NCBI GenBank assembly: GCA_947169265.1 | Contig: CAMVPC010000028.1 | Span: forward strand, 1-35,192 | Source of the DNA: an uncultured Prevotellaceae bacterium | GTDB taxonomy: Bacteria > Bacteroidota > Bacteroidia > Bacteroidales > Muribaculaceae | Direction: 5' to 3' | DNA length: 35,192 nt | Part shown: positions 21,963 to 31,124 of the stretch, in pieces | How positions within the stretch are numbered: position 1 is the stretch's first letter | How the letters are laid out: every line of letters starts with the position of its first letter | Notes under the pieces: model-generated | Databases searched by the model: none | What the model saw: only the letters and a program-made list of their open reading frames with translations | Told to the model about the DNA's origin: nothing | Translations under genes and position numbers: made by a program

Positions 21963-22778
21963 ATGAAAGCAACGAGTGTATTATTAATTGTCGCATGTGT
22001 TTTGTTTCAATCCAAAGCGCAAGCTATAATCGATGCGCCAACTGATTCCACAACAAGTGACAACATACAATTCCTATTGAACACCATCGATTTGTCAACA
22101 GGTGACGGGAAATTACTCACAATAGATGGCATGGGACTTTTTTATTTTGATCAAGGAACATTACTGTCTTTAGATTCGATCAGTTCGCCACGCTTGGAAA
22201 TGTGTCGACTTAAATGCAAGTTTGAGTGTGAAGATATTTTGATGTGTGATGGCAAATTTCTGGTCAAGAGTGGCTCTTATGTCATGCAGTTAGATGGCGA
22301 TTACAACCAAATGCTATTTAATTTTGATACTGAACTATTCTTTATGTACAAGGGAGTTGGCAAGTATTTTAATGTTGTTATCCCCGAGGGTAACGGAGAA
22401 TGGGGCTGGTACACTTGCAACGTGAACGACCGGGTTGTTGAATGTGTTACCAGAATGTCTGCACCGATAACAAAGGTTTTAGATTACGGCACTCATGCAT
22501 TTTGTGTATGTGGAGACACAGTCTATTTCTTGGATGCCAAAGGTCTTGAACCTTTTGTACAATGTGAACGCGACATAGTTGATGCTGCGATTACAAGTTA
22601 TGGACTCTTTGTAATGACAGACAATGCTTTATACTTGATAGAAAAAAGTAGTGTGAGCATTGAGCCTTTCATCGAAGGCGAGATGTATAGCCTCTATTCT
22701 GACGGCGATATAGTGTATCTGGTGTTTCGTAATGGCGATGTGTATCGCTTACAAATGAGTACAGAGGGGCATATTTAG
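21963..22778 (+). CDS. exported beta-propeller-like protein
   Basis: The 271-residue product has a signal peptide (about 1-20, ending 'QSKAQA'). The mature part is a run of short beta-strand units with recurring aromatic and Asp/Gly turns, e.g. 'LLTIDGMGLFYFDQGTLLSL', 'LMCDGKFLVKSGSYVMQLDG', 'DTVYFLDAKGLEPF', 'DNALYLIEKSS' and 'GDIVYLVFRNGDVYRLQ'. About five or six units suggest a small beta-propeller. Five cysteines lie in the central part. It is the third gene of the unit, 14 bases after the second. No enzyme motif is seen; binding or assembly is the likely role. Confidence 0.6.
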   Translation: MKATSVLLIVACVLFQSKAQAIIDAPTDSTTSDNIQFLLNTIDLSTGDGKLLTIDGMGLFYFDQGTLLSLDSISSPRLEMCRLKCKFECEDILMCDGKFLVKSGSYVMQLDGDYNQMLFNFDTELFFMYKGVGKYFNVVIPEGNGEWGWYTCNVNDRVVECVTRMSAPITKVLDYGTHAFCVCGDTVYFLDAKGLEPFVQCERDIVDAAITSYGLFVMTDNALYLIEKSSVSIEPFIEGEMYSLYSDGDIVYLVFRNGDVYRLQMSTEGHI

Positions 22779-23030
22779 ATTTCTTAATCCAATGAAATAA
22801 CAACAGATTGAAATCTGTTCCATATTGACCTATAGCTTTCCGCATCTCCCCAAAAATGATGGGAACCTCAAAAATCTGAGTGTGTCTCATGCAGATTGAG
22901 ATAATTTTGATGACCTTTGGTGAGATTTGATAGCCTTGGTGAAGGACATATAACACCAAAGCCATCAATTTTTGGGTAAACATATTGGCAGATGTGAGGT
23001 GCCTGATTATGGCTCGAGGAGAATAGGACA
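22779..23030. other. non-coding gap with inverted repeats
   Basis: This gap separates the convergent exported-protein and glycerate kinase units. It has AACAGATT-GA-AATCTGTT (about 22802-22819) and CTTTGGTG/CACCAAAG arms (about 22916-22955). A minus-strand reading frame (about 23070 to 22669) spans it and both gene ends. Part of that frame resembles short hypothetical ORFs I associate with repeated Prevotella intergenic sequence, but that memory is weak. Confidence 0.35.
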
Positions 23031-24143
23031 TCAGTATTGTGTCGTAGGTAATATGTTTGGGCGATGGCATTCGACGAGGGCGCGGGCGGTGGCGGCGAGG
23101 TGGCGTGTGGCTACCGAGGGCGAGAGCGGGTCTTCGGATGTGTCATCGACGACATCATGGATGCAGTGGGCGGCGGCGAAACCGGCACCGAGCAGCCGGT
23201 CGCGGTCGTCGACGCGTCCGGCGAGCAACGCTGTGGGTACACCATGCCGTGCGGCGCGACGCATGATGCCCGTGGGTGCCTTTCCCATGAGCGTTTGGTT
23301 GTCGGCCGCGCCTTCGCCGGTGATGACGAGCCGGGTGTCGGCCATGAGCGTGTCGAAGTGAAGCAGATCGAGCAGTAACTCAATGCCGCTGACCATTGTG
23401 GCGCGACAGTGCGACATGAGCGCGAACCCCACACCGCCGGCGGCACCGGCGCCAGGAGCCGCGGCGAGGTCGCGGCCGATGTGACGCGACGTGAGCGCCG
23501 CGAAATGGGCCGCCTCGCGCTCGAGTCGCGCCACCATGGCGGGCGTGGCACCTTTTTGCGGGCCATAGACGGCGGCCGCGCCGCGAGGACCGCACAAGGG
23601 GTTGTCAACGTCGCATGCAAGGGTGATATTAACCTCAGGATAGCGGTTCAACAAGAAATGCGATGTGTCGATGCTGTCGTGCTCAATTTTCATTCCTAAG
23701 GCCCGCAGTAGCCCCTGTCCGGCGTCGCTCGTGGCGCTACCGCCCAGCCCCACGATGAGGTGGCGGCAACCGCGCCGCAGGGCGTCGGCAATGAGCAGGC
23801 CCGTGCCGTAGCTCGTGGCACGTAGCGGGTCGCGCTCATCGCGCGAGAGTAGCGTCAAACCACTGGCGCGCGCCATTTCGATAATCGCGGTGTCGCCGTC
23901 GGGAGTGATGGCATAGCGCGCTGTGAGGGGACGCATGAGCGGGTCGACACTCGCGGCCTCGACGCCCGTGGCACCCGTGGCGCGCATGAACGCGTCGAGC
24001 ATGCCGTCGCCGCCATCGCTCACGGCGAGTACCGGCACGCGGGCCTCGTCAAGCGCCCGGCTCACGCCGCGCGCCACAGCCTGCCCCGCTGCGAGAGAGT
24101 CGAGGCAGCCCTTGAACGAGTCCATGGCTACGACAACCTTCAT
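23031..24143 (-). CDS. glxK: glycerate kinase (type I family)
   Basis: This 370-residue cytoplasmic enzyme phosphorylates glycerate, most likely to 2-phosphoglycerate as in the GarK/GlxK family. The N-terminus 'VVVAMDSFKGCLDS' (about 3-16), 'VSDGGDGMLDAF' (about 41-52), 'GLGGSATSDAGQGLLRALG' (about 132-150), 'GPRGAAAVYGPQKGAT' (about 185-200), 'GAAGGVGFAL' (about 233-242) and 'ITGEGAADNQTLMGKAPTGI' (about 272-291) are all in the expected order. The length is normal. Its ATG overlaps the hflX stop by one base (TGATG), so translation is coupled. GC-rich, like the other housekeeping genes here. Confidence 0.95.
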   Translation of the reverse strand: MKVVVAMDSFKGCLDSLAAGQAVARGVSRALDEARVPVLAVSDGGDGMLDAFMRATGATGVEAASVDPLMRPLTARYAITPDGDTAIIEMARASGLTLLSRDERDPLRATSYGTGLLIADALRRGCRHLIVGLGGSATSDAGQGLLRALGMKIEHDSIDTSHFLLNRYPEVNITLACDVDNPLCGPRGAAAVYGPQKGATPAMVARLEREAAHFAALTSRHIGRDLAAAPGAGAAGGVGFALMSHCRATMVSGIELLLDLLHFDTLMADTRLVITGEGAADNQTLMGKAPTGIMRRAARHGVPTALLAGRVDDRDRLLGAGFAAAHCIHDVVDDTSEDPLSPSVATRHLAATARALVECHRPNILPTTQY

Positions 24144-25381
24144 CAGCTCAGGTCGTCGTAGGTCTGGTAAAGGAAATCGTTATAAGGAAAGCGCTGCATG
24201 TGCACTTGCTTCGCTTTCTCGTAGATGAGACGTTTGAGCGCGTCGATATTTTGTTGGCGCTTGGCACTGATGAACACGCAGTTGCCCGCCATGTGCGACA
24301 TCCAGGTGGCCTGGAGCTCTTCAAGCGGGATGTTCTCGCGTTCGCGAGGCGTGAGGTCGTCCTCGTCTTTGGGCACATAAGAGAAGTTGTCAATCTTGTT
24401 AAACACCATTATCATCTCTTTGTCGCCGGCGCCGCACACCTCTTGCAGCGTGCGGTTCACCACCTCGACCTGCTCCTCAAAGCCCGGATGCGAAATGTCG
24501 ACCACATGCACCAGAATGTCGCTGTCGCGCACCTCGTCGAGCGTCGTCTTGAACGACTCCACCAGGTGAGTGGGCAACTTGCGGATAAATCCCACCGTGT
24601 CGGTGAGCAGGAACGGCAGATTCTCGATGACCACCTTGCGCACCGTTGTGTCGAGCGTGGCAAATAACTTATTCTCGGCAAACACGTCGCTCTTGCTCAG
24701 CAAGTTCATCAGTGTGGATTTGCCCACATTGGTGTAACCCACCAGGGCGATGCGCGTGAGCTTGCCGCGGTTTTTGCGCTGAATCACTTTTTGCTTGTCC
24801 CATTGCGCGAGCTTTTGCTTGAGCAGCGAAATCTTTTGCTTGACAATGCGGCGGTCGGTCTCGATTTGCTCCTCGCCCGGGCCGCGCATACCGATGCCGC
24901 CTCGCTGGCGTTCCAGGTGCGTCCACATGCCGGTGAGGCGCGGCAGCAAATACTGGTACTGAGCCAGTTCCACCTGCATCTTGGCGTTGGCCGTCTGGGC
25001 GCGCTTGGCAAAGATGTCGAGGATGAGGCTCGTGCGGTCAAGCACCTTCACGCGTGTCGCCTTCTCGATGAACGACACCTGTTTGGGCGAGAGGTCGTCG
25101 TCAAAGATGACGAGTCCCACATCGTTGTCCTCGTCCTGCACATAAGCCACAATCTCCTCCAACTTACCCTTGCCCACAAACGAAGTGCTATTGGGCGCAT
25201 TACACTTTTGTGTGAAACGCTTCACCACAGTGGCTCCCGCCGTGTCGGCAAGAAACTCAAGTTCGTCGAGGTATTCGCGCGCCCGGCTCTCGTCCTGCTC
25301 AGGCGTGATGAGGCCCACCAGCACCGCGCGTTCCTGTGCCAGCGCGTTTATAGTACGTTTTTGGTCGTCAATCAGTCCCAT
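24143..25381 (-). CDS. hflX: ribosome-associated GTPase HflX
   Basis: The 412-residue HflX binds the 50S subunit and rescues stalled or heat-damaged ribosomes. The N-terminal HflX domain includes 'TSFVGKGKLEEI' (66-77) and 'VFDDDLSPKQ'-type sequence (93-101). A linker has 'QRGGIGMRGPGEEQIETDRR' (159-178). The G domain has G1 GYTNVGKS (215-222), G3 DTVG (261-264) and G4 NKID (328-331). An insert between G4 and G5 has acidic 'PKDEDDLTPRERENIP'. A good promoter lies 27 bases upstream, and glycerate kinase follows with a 1-base overlap. Confidence 0.96.
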   Translation of the reverse strand: MGLIDDQKRTINALAQERAVLVGLITPEQDESRAREYLDELEFLADTAGATVVKRFTQKCNAPNSTSFVGKGKLEEIVAYVQDEDNDVGLVIFDDDLSPKQVSFIEKATRVKVLDRTSLILDIFAKRAQTANAKMQVELAQYQYLLPRLTGMWTHLERQRGGIGMRGPGEEQIETDRRIVKQKISLLKQKLAQWDKQKVIQRKNRGKLTRIALVGYTNVGKSTLMNLLSKSDVFAENKLFATLDTTVRKVVIENLPFLLTDTVGFIRKLPTHLVESFKTTLDEVRDSDILVHVVDISHPGFEEQVEVVNRTLQEVCGAGDKEMIMVFNKIDNFSYVPKDEDDLTPRERENIPLEELQATWMSHMAGNCVFISAKRQQNIDALKRLIYEKAKQVHMQRFPYNDFLYQTYDDLS

Positions 25382-25407
25382 TTGATGTGTTTATTTTTTT
25401 GTTGGTG

Positions 25408-25440
25408 CAAAATTAGTGCAAGGCGAACACAAAAGCAAAA
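25408..25440 (-). promoter_or_regulatory. hflX promoter
   Basis: The minus strand reads TTTTG (25440-25436), 20 bases, TAATTTTG (25415-25408), close to the Bacteroidetes consensus, ending 27 bases before the ATG at 25381. Confidence 0.75.
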
Positions 25441-25709
25441 TAAATATTGCTTTTGTTGAGATGCGACGAGCGAGAGTTTCTTGTTTTGTTTTATCTTGCG
25501 CCGTTTCCCTTTTCGGCTTGTTTTTGCTGCTTGTTGTTGAGGCCGGCCTGCTCAATGTTCAATGTTGAGTTTTGCGTGGGCGATTGATTTGTTGTTGCGT
25601 AGCGCCATGTGTCGGCACGAGTCGAGCGACACCTGTGCGCTTGCCGTTGCGGCAAGCAGTAAAACGCTGGATAAAACAGAAAATATTCTCTCCAATTATT
25701 GTATTGTAG
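25441..25709. other. non-coding gap with two hairpins
   Basis: It lies between the dockerin gene stop and the hflX promoter, both on minus. GCTTGCCG-TTG-CGGCAAGC (25639-25657) and GTGTCG/CGACAC (about 25610-25632) can fold; neither is followed by a T-run on minus. A palindrome-like CTCAATGTTCAATGTTGAG lies at about 25550-25568. No gene is supported. Confidence 0.4.
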
Positions 25710-27629
25710 TTATTGTTCCAGAAGGATGGTGTAGAGGGCGGTGACATCGCTTCCGTTGATAATGCCGTCGCTATTGACGTCGGCGTTGCCGGCGGCGGTG
25801 TCGCCGTTGAGCAGTACGTTATAGAGGGCGGTGACATCGCTGCCGCTCACCACGTTGTCGCCGTTCACGTCGCCGCGCAGCGCGGGGCCTGCAGCCTCGG
25901 TGTGGCTCAATGGCATGAACTGCGGCACGTTGTAGTAACCCACGACACCGATGATGTCGTATTGTTTTTCGAGATCATCGGGAGCAACCCAGCCAAAGCG
26001 GTTGTAGAGGGCTACGCTCTCCTCGCCCGCAATGAGTGTGGTGCCGTCGATGGTGACGCCCTTGACAACGGCATAACGACCGAAGTTGTCAATATTGACC
26101 TGCGTGGGAGTGAGGACTGCCGGCTCCACATCTTGATGGCCGTCGGCGGCGAGGAAATCGGAGGGATCGGTCATCTCGGGCGCACCCTTAAAGGTGGTCT
26201 TGATGCCAATGGCACCGGCGGGGATGATGTCGCCCAAGCTGTAGGTCTGCTTGGCATCGCCATAGATGAGCATGCCCAGCGCGCCGTTTTCATCTTGCGT
26301 ATAGAGGTAGTTGCCAGTTTGCGCTACGGCTACCAGCGGGCAAGTGAAGTAGAATGGCGTGTTGTCGGGCAATGCGTTGAAGCGGGCTATCGAGGGCACG
26401 CCGGGCAATGCCGTGAACGTGCGCTCGGCCACGTTGCTGCTCTTGTCGCCCACGATAGCGATGGCTTTCACTGTGGCTGTTTGGGTGAGCGTGAACGGCG
26501 ACTCATAGGGCGTGCTGTCCTCGGTGGGGTCGTTGCCGTCGAGGGTATAGCGCACCTCGGCGTCAGCTTGTGCCTCGATAGTCACCAGGGTGTTTTCCTT
26601 GAAAGGCGTGGTGCCCGTGATGACGGGGGCTGTGACGTTGCCGTCATCGGGCAGCGTGACAATGACCACGATGCTGGTAAATCGTGCCTGGGCACTCGCC
26701 GTGAAGGTGATGCTCTCGGCCTCGCCGCCCCAGATGCCTTCCTTTGAACCGTCGCTCGTACTGTAGGCACCCACGTCGGGGGTGATAAGGTCGGGGCCGT
26801 AGGTCTTACCCTTGGCCGCCGTGCTGGTGAAGAGGATGCGGGAAATGGTACCCTGTGAGGTGGAGATGGTGAGCGACTTGTTTTTGTAGATGCGGTAGTT
26901 GTCGCTGTTGCCCAGCGGCGAGCCCACAGTGGAGAGCGTCACGCCGTCTTTGCTCACCTGGTCGTTGTAGCCGCCCGTCTGCGTGCCCTTGTCAACGCCG
27001 GCGGTGAAGGTGACAGTGAGGGTATTGCCCGTTACTGTCGATGACGGCTTGAATGTGACACGCACACACGTCGTGCGGTCGGGCATGGTGAACGTGAAGG
27101 TGCCGTCGCCGTTGTCGGTGAACTGGTCGAAGTGGAGGTACAAGTCGTCGGTCACTTCCACCTTGTTCAGGTCGAAGCCGTCGGCTGGCGTTACGCTGAA
27201 CGTGACGATATCGTTCTCCATGGCCTGCACCGGACCCTCGACGGTGCCCTGCTCGCCGTCGTAGATGTATTCCACTTCGTAAAGCTTGAAGGCATCGTGT
27301 ACGGTAAAATAAGCATAAGATGTGCCCATGCCGTCGGTGAAATAGGCGTGCGCTTTAATCCACAGGTGCGTGCCGCCTTCCCATTCGTCGGTGCTGATGG
27401 TCACTTGGTCCTCTTGGGTGTCGATTAAGTCATCGTTGTCAATGGCTTCGCCCGATAGCGCTACGGCGTAGCTCATGAATAAGGCCCCCTCGGGCTTGGT
27501 GATGATTATGGGAGTTCCGCGCTCCACTGTACCGCCATCTTCCACCGAGATGATGGGGGCGGGATAGTCCTGGGCCCATGCCAGGATGGTGGTCAAGACT
27601 ACGAAAAGAAGTGATAAAAGATGCTTCAT
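25710..27629 (-). CDS. secreted protein with CHB_HEX-like domain and C-terminal dockerin repeats
   Basis: The 639-residue product has a signal peptide ending 'ILAWAQ' (about 1-19). Residues about 115-195 form an InlB/Flg_new-like repeat ('GTVEGPVQAMENDIVTFSVT'). Residues about 333-405 are a chitobiase C-terminal-type domain with 'AEVRYTLDGNDPTEDSTPYE'. A later part (about 410-580) looks like an OB-fold module of Bacteroidales surface proteins. The last 55 residues hold two dockerin-type calcium loops, 'GDVNGDNVVSGSDVTALYNV' and 'ADVNSDGIINGSDVTALYTI'. No cohesin is in the window. No catalytic residues are evident; binding of glycan or another surface protein is the likely role. Confidence 0.75.
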   Translation of the reverse strand: MKHLLSLLFVVLTTILAWAQDYPAPIISVEDGGTVERGTPIIITKPEGALFMSYAVALSGEAIDNDDLIDTQEDQVTISTDEWEGGTHLWIKAHAYFTDGMGTSYAYFTVHDAFKLYEVEYIYDGEQGTVEGPVQAMENDIVTFSVTPADGFDLNKVEVTDDLYLHFDQFTDNGDGTFTFTMPDRTTCVRVTFKPSSTVTGNTLTVTFTAGVDKGTQTGGYNDQVSKDGVTLSTVGSPLGNSDNYRIYKNKSLTISTSQGTISRILFTSTAAKGKTYGPDLITPDVGAYSTSDGSKEGIWGGEAESITFTASAQARFTSIVVIVTLPDDGNVTAPVITGTTPFKENTLVTIEAQADAEVRYTLDGNDPTEDSTPYESPFTLTQTATVKAIAIVGDKSSNVAERTFTALPGVPSIARFNALPDNTPFYFTCPLVAVAQTGNYLYTQDENGALGMLIYGDAKQTYSLGDIIPAGAIGIKTTFKGAPEMTDPSDFLAADGHQDVEPAVLTPTQVNIDNFGRYAVVKGVTIDGTTLIAGEESVALYNRFGWVAPDDLEKQYDIIGVVGYYNVPQFMPLSHTEAAGPALRGDVNGDNVVSGSDVTALYNVLLNGDTAAGNADVNSDGIINGSDVTALYTILLEQ

Positions 27630-27677
27630 GCTCTTGATAATTTTAAGTTTAAGTTATAGTCATGTGAGATTAATCCG

Positions 27678-27685
27678 CAAAATTA
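27678..27685 (-). promoter_or_regulatory. -7 box TAATTTTG for the dockerin gene
   Basis: TAATTTTG on the minus strand, 48 bases before the ATG at 27629. No convincing -33 TTTG lies at the right distance. Confidence 0.45.
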
Positions 27686-27796
27686 AGCATTTTCCACCAT
27701 ATATTGAAAAAATGCATTTTTTCTTTTTAGTGAAATTTGTGATGGAGATGCCAGTTGACTCTATATTGCATCAATCAAATTGAGTTTTTTTGAACT

Positions 27797-27842
27797 TTTT
27801 TCCCTAAGGGAAAAACCATATCGCAAGAATTAAGTATCTTTG
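27797..27842 (+). promoter_or_regulatory. hsd operon promoter with a palindromic site
   Basis: TATCTTTG (27835-27842) is an exact -7 box, 32 bases before the hsdR ATG. In place of a normal -33 TTTG there is TTTTTCCCTAAGGGAAAAA (27797-27815), a perfect 8-base-arm palindrome with a 3-base centre. It lies where a repressor or activator could control the promoter. Confidence 0.65.
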
Positions 27843-27874
27843 CATTTTCCAACGACGATTTTAAGCGCTGATTT

Positions 27875-30800
27875 ATGGCAACAAAGAATAAATTCAACGA
27901 AGCTACAAGAGTTCAAATTCCTGCCCTCGTCCATCTTACGAGGTTGGGCTACACCTATATACCTAAAATATCAGAAGAAACTGCAGGTTCTTTCTTTGAC
28001 CCTCAAACCAACATTCTGATTGATATATTTCGAGAGCGTTTTTGTGCGCTCAATCCCGGCAAAGAGAAACTGTTTGAACAGATTCTGCAAGAAATTCGCA
28101 CCGAGCTTGATAACGATGACATAGGTAGAGCGTTCTATAAGCGCTTGACCGATGTTTCAACTAAGTTGATTGACTTTGAAGACCTAAGCCGAAATGTCTA
28201 TCATTGCACAGCAGAATTTACTTGTAAAAATGGATTAGAGGAATTTCGCCCAGACATAACACTATTTATTAACGGATTGCCACTCGTTTATATCGAAGTC
28301 AAGAAACCCAACAATAAAGAAGGAATTGTTGCAGAGCGCGACCGCGAATATCATCGCCGTTTCCCTAATAAGAAATTGCGTCGCTTCAACAATATTACGC
28401 AGTTGATGATATTCTCCAACAATATGGAGTATGACGCTAAAGGCGGCATTGTTCCTGTCGAAGGGGTTTTCTATTGCACAGCAGGTAAGAAATCAGCTCC
28501 ATTCAACTGTTTCCGCGAAGAAAACCCGACAAATGAAACCATAGCCCCATATAATCAAAACTATCCATACGGGGCGATCGATACTGAAATAGAACATAAA
28601 ATTCTCGTCAATTTTAATAGCGAGGTTATCCATAACGCTCCAGAATATGTAACCAATAAGAATATCAACACACCAACAAACCGTGTGCTGACATCTATGT
28701 GTTCACCGGAGCGACTGCTTTATATCCTTAAATACGCCATCGCTTATGTGCACAAGCAAAAAGAGCTACCTGATGGAGGCATTGAAACCATCGATGAGAA
28801 GCACATCATGCGTTATCAACAGCTTTTTGCCTCACTTGCTATTCGCCAAAAACTGAGTGAGGGTGTAAAAAGCGGTCTCGTATGGCATACGCAAGGTAGT
28901 GGCAAAACGGCTTTGGCCTATTACCTTACTAATGTGCTCACCGATTATTATGCCAAGCACGGCACTGTCGCTCAGTTCTATTTCATAGTTGACCGGCTCG
29001 ACCTTTTGGAACAAGCCACAAAAGAACTTTCGGCCCGTGGGTTGCTAGTGAACACGGCAAACTCAAAAAAAGAGCTGATACAGCTGTTCCGAAACAACCA
29101 AGCGACCGAAAACAATACTGGTCAACGTGAAATTACTGTCGTCAACATTCAACGCTTCCAAGAGGATAAGGAAAAAGTTGATTTGCCTCATTATGCCACA
29201 AAATTGCAGCGCATATTTCTAATTGATGAGGCGCACCGCGGCTACAAGCCTACAGGCTGTTTCTTAGCCAATCTTTTCTCCGCCGACCGCAATTCTATAA
29301 AGATTGCATTAACAGGCACTCCATTGATTGGTGAAGAACGTAACTCTTGTGCCGTTTTTGGCGACTACCTGCACACTTACTATTACGACAAGTCGATTCA
29401 AGATGGATATACCCTGAAAATTTTGCGAGAAGACATAGAGACTTCATGGAAAAAGAAGCTGCAAGAAACGGTTCAGGGTCTAGAACAACTTGTACAAAAG
29501 CAGGAGCTTCGCAAGTCGCAGATAATCGAGCATGAGAATTACATTTCTGCTTTAGCCCAATACATCATGCAAGATTTACGCTCGTTCCGTAAACTGCACG
29601 CTGATGACACGCTCGGTGGAATGGTGATATGTGAGACCAGCGAGCAAGCACGCCGCTTGTATGAATACTTCGAGAACGAATACGACCGCCAGCAACCCAA
29701 GCCAATGAAGTTCAAACTCCCTGATGGCACAACAGTTGTAGGCGAGCCCATGGTTGAATACAAGTCACTCAACAGACCGATTAAGGCGGGACTTATTTTG
29801 CATGACAGTGAAGATAAAGAGACACGAAAGAAAATAGTCACCGATTTCAAAGAAAACGGCACTATTGACATTCTTATCGTGTTCAACATGCTTTTAACTG
29901 GTTTTGACGCGCCACGCTTGAAACGCCTTTACTTCGGTCGAAAACTCAAAGACCACAATCTGCTTCAAGCAATTACTCGGGTGAATCGTCCCTATAAAGA
30001 CAACCGCTATGGCTACTTGATAGACTTCGCTGACATCAAACGCAATTTCGAGGAAACCAACGAGGCATATCTTCATGAATTGCTACGCTTCAATGACCCA
30101 GATGAAGTAGGACGCGACAATATCACCGACACTTTCACTCAGGTTCTTGAAAATCGAGAAGAAATCATCAAGAACATGCAGGAAATTCAAGATAAGCTAT
30201 TCGAGTTTACTACTGATAATGTCGAGGTTTTCGCCAGCGAAATATCAACCATTGAGGACAAACAGCAACTCATAGAATTGCGTCATGTCGTCACAGCCGC
30301 ACGAGATATGGCAAACTTGGTACGCACATTCGGTTCTGATGAATTGAAAGAAGAATTTGAACAGGTTGACCTGCCCAAAATTCCCTTAATGTTGAGTGAA
30401 TTGAACCACAGGATTGATATGATTAACCTTAAGGAACGTTTCAATCCTGATGCCGGTATTCAGCAAACAATCACTGATGCGCTGGCCGACATTGAGTTCT
30501 CGTTCAACCGCATCAAGACCGAGGAAATGGAAATTCTCGCCTCCAAAATTGAACAATACAAGGAAAAGCATCGTTCTGCGGTTCACTCCCTTGCCGACTT
30601 CTTCGACCCTGACGACCCTGAATATATCACGCTAAAAGAGCTGTTTCTGCAACGTTTCAAGGAGCACAACTTTGCGTTTGAGACAGCGGCAAAGCTTGAC
30701 GAAGAAACTCAGGCGATAGATGAGATACTTGCACGCATTGCCGCTCTGCAAAAGGCGAACAAGGTGCTGCTCAACAAGTACAACGGCGATGCAAAGTTTG

Positions 30801-31120
30801 CTCGTGTCCACAAGCGCATTGTGGAAGAAAATACTGAACGAGCAAAGCGTGAGCCGAAGAAAAAGCCGCTCATCTCAGAGTCTCCCAGCGAAATCCTGCA
30901 AGCACTTTGCAGAATAAAATCAGTCATTGACAGTCAAGTGTATGACCGTAACGACATCCTCAAAAAAGACGCTTATTTCGAGACCACCGTTATGACTTTG
31001 ATAACACAGAGTCTTAACGAGCTGAATATAGCCAATGAGCGCACCGACCGCACATTCATTCAAACACGTATTGCCGGGCAGTACCTCGACCAGTACCACC
31101 AGCAATTCAATATAGCATAA
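27875..31120 (+). CDS. hsdR: type I restriction enzyme R subunit (HsdR)
   Basis: The 1081-residue motor and nuclease subunit cuts unmodified DNA after translocation. The N-terminal nuclease has 'FRPDITLFINGLPLVYIEVKKP' in parts, with D127 and E141xK143 of PD-(D/E)xK. The SF2 motor has Walker A HTQGSGKT (338-345), DEAH (451-454), 'ALTGTPL' soon after, then 'TGFDAPRLKRLYFGRK' and 'QAITRVNRPY' (about 699-708). A helical C-terminal part should bind HsdM. The length is standard and the frame intact. hsdM begins 4 bases after the stop. A promoter with a palindrome lies just upstream. Confidence 0.96.
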   Translation: MATKNKFNEATRVQIPALVHLTRLGYTYIPKISEETAGSFFDPQTNILIDIFRERFCALNPGKEKLFEQILQEIRTELDNDDIGRAFYKRLTDVSTKLIDFEDLSRNVYHCTAEFTCKNGLEEFRPDITLFINGLPLVYIEVKKPNNKEGIVAERDREYHRRFPNKKLRRFNNITQLMIFSNNMEYDAKGGIVPVEGVFYCTAGKKSAPFNCFREENPTNETIAPYNQNYPYGAIDTEIEHKILVNFNSEVIHNAPEYVTNKNINTPTNRVLTSMCSPERLLYILKYAIAYVHKQKELPDGGIETIDEKHIMRYQQLFASLAIRQKLSEGVKSGLVWHTQGSGKTALAYYLTNVLTDYYAKHGTVAQFYFIVDRLDLLEQATKELSARGLLVNTANSKKELIQLFRNNQATENNTGQREITVVNIQRFQEDKEKVDLPHYATKLQRIFLIDEAHRGYKPTGCFLANLFSADRNSIKIALTGTPLIGEERNSCAVFGDYLHTYYYDKSIQDGYTLKILREDIETSWKKKLQETVQGLEQLVQKQELRKSQIIEHENYISALAQYIMQDLRSFRKLHADDTLGGMVICETSEQARRLYEYFENEYDRQQPKPMKFKLPDGTTVVGEPMVEYKSLNRPIKAGLILHDSEDKETRKKIVTDFKENGTIDILIVFNMLLTGFDAPRLKRLYFGRKLKDHNLLQAITRVNRPYKDNRYGYLIDFADIKRNFEETNEAYLHELLRFNDPDEVGRDNITDTFTQVLENREEIIKNMQEIQDKLFEFTTDNVEVFASEISTIEDKQQLIELRHVVTAARDMANLVRTFGSDELKEEFEQVDLPKIPLMLSELNHRIDMINLKERFNPDAGIQQTITDALADIEFSFNRIKTEEMEILASKIEQYKEKHRSAVHSLADFFDPDDPEYITLKELFLQRFKEHNFAFETAAKLDEETQAIDEILARIAALQKANKVLLNKYNGDAKFARVHKRIVEENTERAKREPKKKPLISESPSEILQALCRIKSVIDSQVYDRNDILKKDAYFETTVMTLITQSLNELNIANERTDRTFIQTRIAGQYLDQYHQQFNIA

Positions 31121-31124
31121 GTAT

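Noticed and set aside
25710-25880. cellulosome component on the basis of dockerin repeats
   Set aside because: No cohesin or scaffoldin is in the window; isolated dockerin tails occur widely in Bacteroidales secreted proteins.
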